NCBI RefSeq assembly: GCF_014647515.1
Contig: NZ_BMPI01000019.1
Span: 1,416 to 65,415 of the forward strand
Reading direction: 5' to 3'
Length of the DNA: 64,000 nucleotides
Origin: Dactylosporangium sucinum
Lineage (GTDB): Bacteria > Actinomycetota > Actinomycetes > Mycobacteriales > Micromonosporaceae
Part shown: positions 59,947 through 64,000 of the stretch, in pieces
Position numbering within the stretch: the stretch's first letter is position 1
How the letters are laid out: every line of letters starts with the position of its first letter
Notes under the pieces: model-generated
The model's input: the letters and a program-made list of their open reading frames with translations, nothing else
What the model was told of the DNA's origin: nothing
Databases searched by the model: none
Made by a program: the position numbers and the translations under genes

Positions 59947-60837
59947 TCAGGCCTGCGCCGCGAGCGTGAGCGAGCCGAGCAGCGCGGCGTCCTGCGCGAA
60001 GTCGGACAGCACCAACTCGGGCGGGTACGGCAGCGCGCGGGAGAGCCGGTCGAGCAGCAGCTCGCGGACCAGGTCGTCGCGGGCGACACCGCCGACGAGC
60101 ACGATGCGCTGCGGGTCGAGCAGCAGGCAGCACGTGACGACGTGGCGGGCCAGCTCGTCGACCCGGGCGACGAGCGCGTCGCGGACCGGACCGGGCGGGG
60201 CCGCGGCCGCGCAGAGCCCGGCCGCGCCGCCGGGCAGAGCGAGCCGATCGGCCAGCTCGTCCAGGGCCCGCCCGGAGAAGTCGGCCTCGAGCAGCGGTTC
60301 CGGCGACGCCGGCCAGTCGGGGCCGGTGACGGCGTACGCGATCTCACCGGCCGCGCCGCGGTACCCGGGCACGACGGCACCGTTGACCGTGACGGCCGTG
60401 GCGACACCGGTGCCCAGCCCGATCACCAGGCCGGGGTCGGCGTCCCGCAGCGCTCCGCGGTGCAGTTCGGCGAGGGCGGCGGCGTTGAGGTCGTTGGCGA
60501 CCTGCACGCGGGACACGCCCAGGTGATCGCGGACGGCCTCGGCCAGGCGCAGGCTCTCCCAGCCCGGCACGTTCGGCGCGAGGTCGATGCCGTCCTCGCG
60601 GATCACGCCCGGCGAGGCGACCCCGACCGCGTGCAGGGTGCCCCCGGTGTCGGTGACGAGCTTCTGCGCCAGGTCGAGGGCGCGGTCGAGCGCCTGCCGC
60701 GCGCCGCGGGCGGCGAGGGTCGGCAGTCGCTCCGAGACGAGCAGGCGTCCGTCGGCGTCGCCGATCCCGATCGCCATCTTCGTGCCGCCGAAGTCGATGC
60801 CCAACAACCGCCGGTCGGTGGGGGCCTCGAGGTTCAC
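59947..60837 (-). CDS. ROK-family sugar kinase-like protein lacking the zinc motif
   Basis: A 296-aa ROK protein. The ATP-binding GIDFGGTKMAIGIGD (about 13-27) and the catalytic Asp in ANDLNAAALAE (near 115) are intact. The ROK signature after the sugar-binding GAAGEI (about 155) normally carries a His and the zinc-binding CxCGxxGC; here it reads AYAVTGPDWPASPE, with none of these residues. Zinc-free ROK kinases exist, but the substrate class then cannot be assumed. The GTG start overlaps the stop of the lyase (GTGA). It is the last gene of the operon. Confidence 0.85.
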   Translation of the reverse strand: MNLEAPTDRRLLGIDFGGTKMAIGIGDADGRLLVSERLPTLAARGARQALDRALDLAQKLVTDTGGTLHAVGVASPGVIREDGIDLAPNVPGWESLRLAEAVRDHLGVSRVQVANDLNAAALAELHRGALRDADPGLVIGLGTGVATAVTVNGAVVPGYRGAAGEIAYAVTGPDWPASPEPLLEADFSGRALDELADRLALPGGAAGLCAAAAPPGPVRDALVARVDELARHVVTCCLLLDPQRIVLVGGVARDDLVRELLLDRLSRALPYPPELVLSDFAQDAALLGSLTLAAQA

Positions 60838-62297
60838 TGTGCGGCCCTTTCCGCGACCGCGGTAGCGAGCTCCGCGTCGGCGTCACGCAGCCGTTGCCGC
60901 AGCTCGCCGACCCCGGCCAGCGTCGCTTCCAGGGACGAGCGGAGCCGGGTCACCTGCGCCCGCACGGCGGCCTCGCCCGGGCCGTCCGGCTGGGCGCGGC
61001 GCAGGACCAGTTCGGGGCGCAACGCGGCGGCGAGGAGGTCGCGCACGGCGGCGTCATCGAGCGAGTCGACGCCGGCAATGGTGCGGGCCGCCTCCCGTAC
61101 GTCGGCGTCGGTCCAGGTCGCGGGCGGCCCGGAACGGACGAGGTGGCCGACGACCGAGTGGGCGGCCCGGAACGGCAGGCCGTGACGGGTCAGCGCGTCG
61201 GCCGCGGCGGTCGTGGTCGCGCCGGTCGCGACGATCGCCTCACCGCTCGGCGTCCGCAGCGGCTCCAGCCGCTCGAACAGGCCGCCGAGCAGGGCGAAGA
61301 ACCGGTACGCGCGGTCGTTGCTCTCCCACAGCCGCACCTGCACGTCGGTGGTGGCGTTGTTGGAGTCCTCCCACCACGCCGCACCGACGTTGTTGTACAC
61401 GGACGCGGCGTCGGCCGCCGTCGCACCCGCCATCGAGACCAGGTGCTCCAGCACGACCGGGTTGCGCTTCTGCGGCATGATGCTGCTGCCCTGCGTGAAC
61501 TCCTCGGGGGTGCGCACCCATTCCCAGGTCAGCCAGTCCATGAGGGTGCGGGCCACGCGCGCCCCGGTCGCGAGCGCCTGCGCGTTGAGCGCGGCCGTCC
61601 GCATGAGGTGGTCGGCACCGACGACCGCCTCGTACGAGTTGACCACCACCTCGTCGAAGCCGAGCAGGGCGGCCACGCGGTGGGAGTCGATCGCCAGGTC
61701 CGTGCCCGCGAAGGCGCACGAGCCGAGCGGCGACCGGTTCATCTCGGCGAGCAGGCCGGCGTAGGCGGCGGCCTGGCCCGCCAGCGCCTCGGCGTACCCG
61801 GCGAGCACGTGCCCGATGCTCGTCGGCTGGGCGGGGCGGCGGTGGGTGTAGCCGACCACGACGACGTCGGCGTACCGGTCGGCGCGGTCCAGCAGCACCG
61901 CGCCCGCGTCGCCGAGCGCGGCGAGCACGCCGAGCAGCTGGTCGCGCAGCACCATCCGGAACACGCCCGCGTCCAGGTCGTTGCGGCTGCGGGCGAGCTG
62001 AACGCTGAGCTGCCCGGTCGGGATGCCGCATGCCTCGGCGAGCCGCTTCTCCAGCGTGTAGTACACGTCCTCGACCGAGCCGTCGTAGTCGAACGTCTCG
62101 GGCCGGTCCTTCCGGAGCGTGACCAGCCCGCGCAGCATCTGCGCCGCCGCCTCGGCGGGCACGAGCTTCTGTTCGGCCAGCATCACCACGTGCGCCTCGC
62201 TGGCCTTGACCATCGGCCCGTAGAGGTGAGCGGCATGGTGTTCGAACACGACGCGGAGGTGGTGCTGCTGGTAGGTGGTCAACGTCGGGTGCGTCAT
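60834..62297 (-). CDS. Argininosuccinate lyase-like protein (divergent)
   Basis: A 487-aa member of the fumarase/aspartase superfamily. The mobile-loop signature GSSIMPQKRNP (near 285) and the HRRPAQPTSIGH stretch (near 157) are present. The N-terminal substrate segment GRSRNDQ of true argininosuccinate lyase is ARSRNDLDAGVF here, so the second-site residues differ. Some members of this family cleave other N-substituted amino acids, for example EDDS lyase. No other arginine-biosynthesis gene is near, and the neighbours are an ABC permease, a creatininase-family enzyme and a ROK kinase. A catabolic lyase acting on an imported compound is more likely than arginine synthesis. Confidence 0.82.
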   Translation of the reverse strand: MTHPTLTTYQQHHLRVVFEHHAAHLYGPMVKASEAHVVMLAEQKLVPAEAAAQMLRGLVTLRKDRPETFDYDGSVEDVYYTLEKRLAEACGIPTGQLSVQLARSRNDLDAGVFRMVLRDQLLGVLAALGDAGAVLLDRADRYADVVVVGYTHRRPAQPTSIGHVLAGYAEALAGQAAAYAGLLAEMNRSPLGSCAFAGTDLAIDSHRVAALLGFDEVVVNSYEAVVGADHLMRTAALNAQALATGARVARTLMDWLTWEWVRTPEEFTQGSSIMPQKRNPVVLEHLVSMAGATAADAASVYNNVGAAWWEDSNNATTDVQVRLWESNDRAYRFFALLGGLFERLEPLRTPSGEAIVATGATTTAAADALTRHGLPFRAAHSVVGHLVRSGPPATWTDADVREAARTIAGVDSLDDAAVRDLLAAALRPELVLRRAQPDGPGEAAVRAQVTRLRSSLEATLAGVGELRQRLRDADAELATAVAERAAQ

Positions 62298-63124
62298 GCG
62301 TTCCCCTCGTGTGGTTGTGGTGCCGGATCCGCGCCGGGCGGGCCGGGCAGCGGCGCTGCGACCCAGGCCCGCGCGACTTCACCGAGCCGGGCGGCGGCCA
62401 GCTCGCGCACCCGCCGGCCGACCGTCTCGGTGGCCAGTGAGACGTGGCCGGACCAGCCCTGCCACGGCTCGGGTCGCGACTCGACCAGGACATACGGATA
62501 GGTTGTCGGCAGCTTCGGCCGGGGCGGCAGGTCGGGTGCGACGCCCAGGTGCACCGCCTCCGCGTCGAAACCGAGCACCGCCGACGTCTCGTAGGCGCCG
62601 CCGTGGCCGCGGGAGGGCAGCTCGCCGAACAGCTCGGTCGTCTCGCGGGCATCGACGAGCTGGAACCAGTTGACCAGCATCAGGCTCGCCCGCTGCCGGC
62701 CGGACACCCACTCCATCGCCGCCCTCACCGTGGACATGTTGGCGTCGTGCCCGTTGACCACGAGCACCCGCGGGAAGCCCGCGGCGACGATGCCGTCGAG
62801 CACGTCGCACAGGTATCCGACGGCGACCTCGGGCCGCACGGCGACGGTTCCTGGCCACGGCCGCGTCTGTCCCGGGCACGCCGCGTACGGGACGGCCGGG
62901 AACGACACGGCCCGCAGCCCGGCGCCCTCCACCTCGCGCGCGAACCCCTCGGCCAGGATCAGGTCGGTGCCGAACGGCAGGTGCGGGCCGTGCCACTCGA
63001 CCGCGCCGACGGGCAGGACCGCGAAGTCGGCCGCCGCGGCGACGCGCGCCAGTTCGTGCCCGGGCAGCCGGCTCACCGGGAGCAGCCCGCCGTCCGCCTG
63101 CCAGGCCTCGATCAGGTCGTCCAT
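62294..63124 (-). CDS. Creatininase-family amidohydrolase
   Basis: A 276-aa metallohydrolase. The metal-binding motifs VEWHGPHLPFGTD (near 42), VVNGHDANMS (near 116) and HGGAYETSAVL (near 178) are intact; the second reads NGHDAN instead of the usual NGHGGN. The family hydrolyses cyclic amides, formamides or lactams. The start (63124) lies 13 bp inside the permease gene and the stop overlaps the lyase start (ATGA). This enzyme, the lyase and the kinase may act in sequence on an imported amide or conjugate. Confidence 0.87.
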   Translation of the reverse strand: MDDLIEAWQADGGLLPVSRLPGHELARVAAAADFAVLPVGAVEWHGPHLPFGTDLILAEGFAREVEGAGLRAVSFPAVPYAACPGQTRPWPGTVAVRPEVAVGYLCDVLDGIVAAGFPRVLVVNGHDANMSTVRAAMEWVSGRQRASLMLVNWFQLVDARETTELFGELPSRGHGGAYETSAVLGFDAEAVHLGVAPDLPPRPKLPTTYPYVLVESRPEPWQGWSGHVSLATETVGRRVRELAAARLGEVARAWVAAPLPGPPGADPAPQPHEGNA

Positions 63125-64000
63125 TGCTCCGCCTGTCGTGACGCGCCCCGGCCGCCGTTCTCCAGCCGCCCCGAGAACCACATCACCACGAAGATCAGCA
63201 GGACCTGCAGCATGCCGTACGCGGCGGCCGTGCCGATCTCGAAGGAGTACATCCGGTTGTTGATGGCCACCGAGATCGGGACGGTCGAGGAGGTGTAGAT
63301 GAGCACCGAGGCGACGAACTCGCCCACGCCGTGCACGAACGCCAGCAGCGCGCCGACGATGACGCCCGGCAGCATGAGCCGCACCGTGACGCTGAGGAAG
63401 GCCCGCCACCACGACGCGCCGAGGTTGCGCGCGGCCTCCTCCAGCGACGGGTCGATCAGCGCCAAGGACGCGGAGCTGGCCCGGAACACCAGCGGCAGGA
63501 ACCGCACGAAGTACGCCAGCGGCAGGATCCAGAACGTGCCGATCAGCGCCTGCCCGAGGCTGAACGCGTTGCCGGTGCTGAAGGCCGAGATCAGGTTGAT
63601 CGCCACGACGGTGCCGGGCAGCGCCCATGCGATCATGACGCCAACGTCGAGCAGGCTCCGGCCGACGAACCGCAGCCGGCGCACCGCGTAGGCGATCAGG
63701 ACGCCGATCGCGACGCACCCGGCGGTGGCGAGCAGGCTCATCTGCAGCGAGTTCAGGATCGGCTGGAACGCTCTGGGCTCGGACACGATCGTGACGAAGT
63801 TCTCGATGGTGTAGGCGGACGGGATGATCTCCGTCGTCCAGGACCCGTCCTCGGAGAACGCCACCAGCGCGATCGTCGCGACCGGGGCCAGCAGCACGAT
63901 CGTCGCCAGCACCGAGGCCACCGGCGCGAGCCAGCGCCCGATCGGGTTGGCGATCTCCCGGCGGCGCGCGGAGATGCCCTTGGACTGCGACAGGTAGCTG
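63112..64000 (-). CDS. ABC transporter permease, partial at 5' end
   Basis: At least 296 residues; the frame is open to base 64000, so the N-terminus lies outside. About six membrane segments are visible, with an EAA-like loop (DPSLEEAARNLGASWWRAFL) of the spermidine/putrescine or iron(III) importer class. Many such permeases are fused in tandem (two halves), and the visible part could be the second half, as an arginine-rich linker (SARRREIANPIGRW) precedes it. Cognate binding protein and ATPase would lie beyond the window. The stop overlaps the creatininase-family start. Confidence 0.85.
   Translation of the reverse strand, partial: SYLSQSKGISARRREIANPIGRWLAPVASVLATIVLLAPVATIALVAFSEDGSWTTEIIPSAYTIENFVTIVSEPRAFQPILNSLQMSLLATAGCVAIGVLIAYAVRRLRFVGRSLLDVGVMIAWALPGTVVAINLISAFSTGNAFSLGQALIGTFWILPLAYFVRFLPLVFRASSASLALIDPSLEEAARNLGASWWRAFLSVTVRLMLPGVIVGALLAFVHGVGEFVASVLIYTSSTVPISVAINNRMYSFEIGTAAAYGMLQVLLIFVVMWFSGRLENGGRGASRQAEQWTT

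Overview
The window is about 72% G+C DNA with GTG and TTG starts, many 4-bp ATGA or GTGA stop/start overlaps, and the actinobacterial signatures of a BTAD/AAA regulator, a sugar ABC importer without its own ATPase, and CBM2- and PA14-type secreted proteins. A filamentous actinobacterium, plausibly of the Micromonosporaceae, fits best. That placement is inferred from style only; there is no rRNA or marker gene here. I saw no tRNA, rRNA, CRISPR array, IS element or prophage gene.

Layout. (1) 1-12.3 kb: a secreted sugar-dehydrogenase-like protein with PKD and PA14 repeats (cut by the window edge), then an operon read leftward: solute-binding lipoprotein, two CUT1 permeases and a GH38 alpha-mannosidase. 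(2) 11.8-24.4 kb: a small membrane protein, a 1147-residue BTAD-AAA regulator, a hemerythrin divergent from a membrane protein/multicopper oxidase pair, a CitA/DcuS-type two-component system divergent from a DctA-type dicarboxylate symporter, and an expansin-CBM2 protein. (3) 24.4-28 kb: two tandem paralogues of an unrecognised family divergent from a LuxR-type ATPase regulator. (4) 28-48 kb: a catabolic island. It holds a NitT/TauT-type importer with two SDRs, a fused 2-oxoacid:ferredoxin oxidoreductase with a quinone-oxidoreductase-like enzyme, and an operon of BKACE, dhaK, dhaL, BKACE, pentonate-type dehydratase and SDR. An enoyl-CoA hydratase, an acyl-CoA dehydrogenase and two IclR regulators complete it. 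(5) 48-57 kb: a signalling block of two histidine kinases, three response regulators (one HDOD, one with a decayed HD-GYP-like domain) and a subtilase with a WAARSW-repeat tail, translationally coupled to a kinase. (6) 57.6-64 kb: a Tat-exported protein of unknown activity, a quinone oxidoreductase, and an operon of ABC permease (cut), creatininase-family hydrolase, argininosuccinate-lyase-like protein and ROK kinase.

The most promising candidate for something undescribed is the catabolic island. Two BKACE paralogues bracket a dihydroxyacetone-kinase-type pair, and each paralogue has lost a different part of the family's metal/active-site motif. Near-identical short DNA elements upstream of separate transcription units suggest a small regulon under the local IclR proteins. 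Second come the protease-kinase unit and the unrecognised tandem pair at 24.5-25.4 kb.
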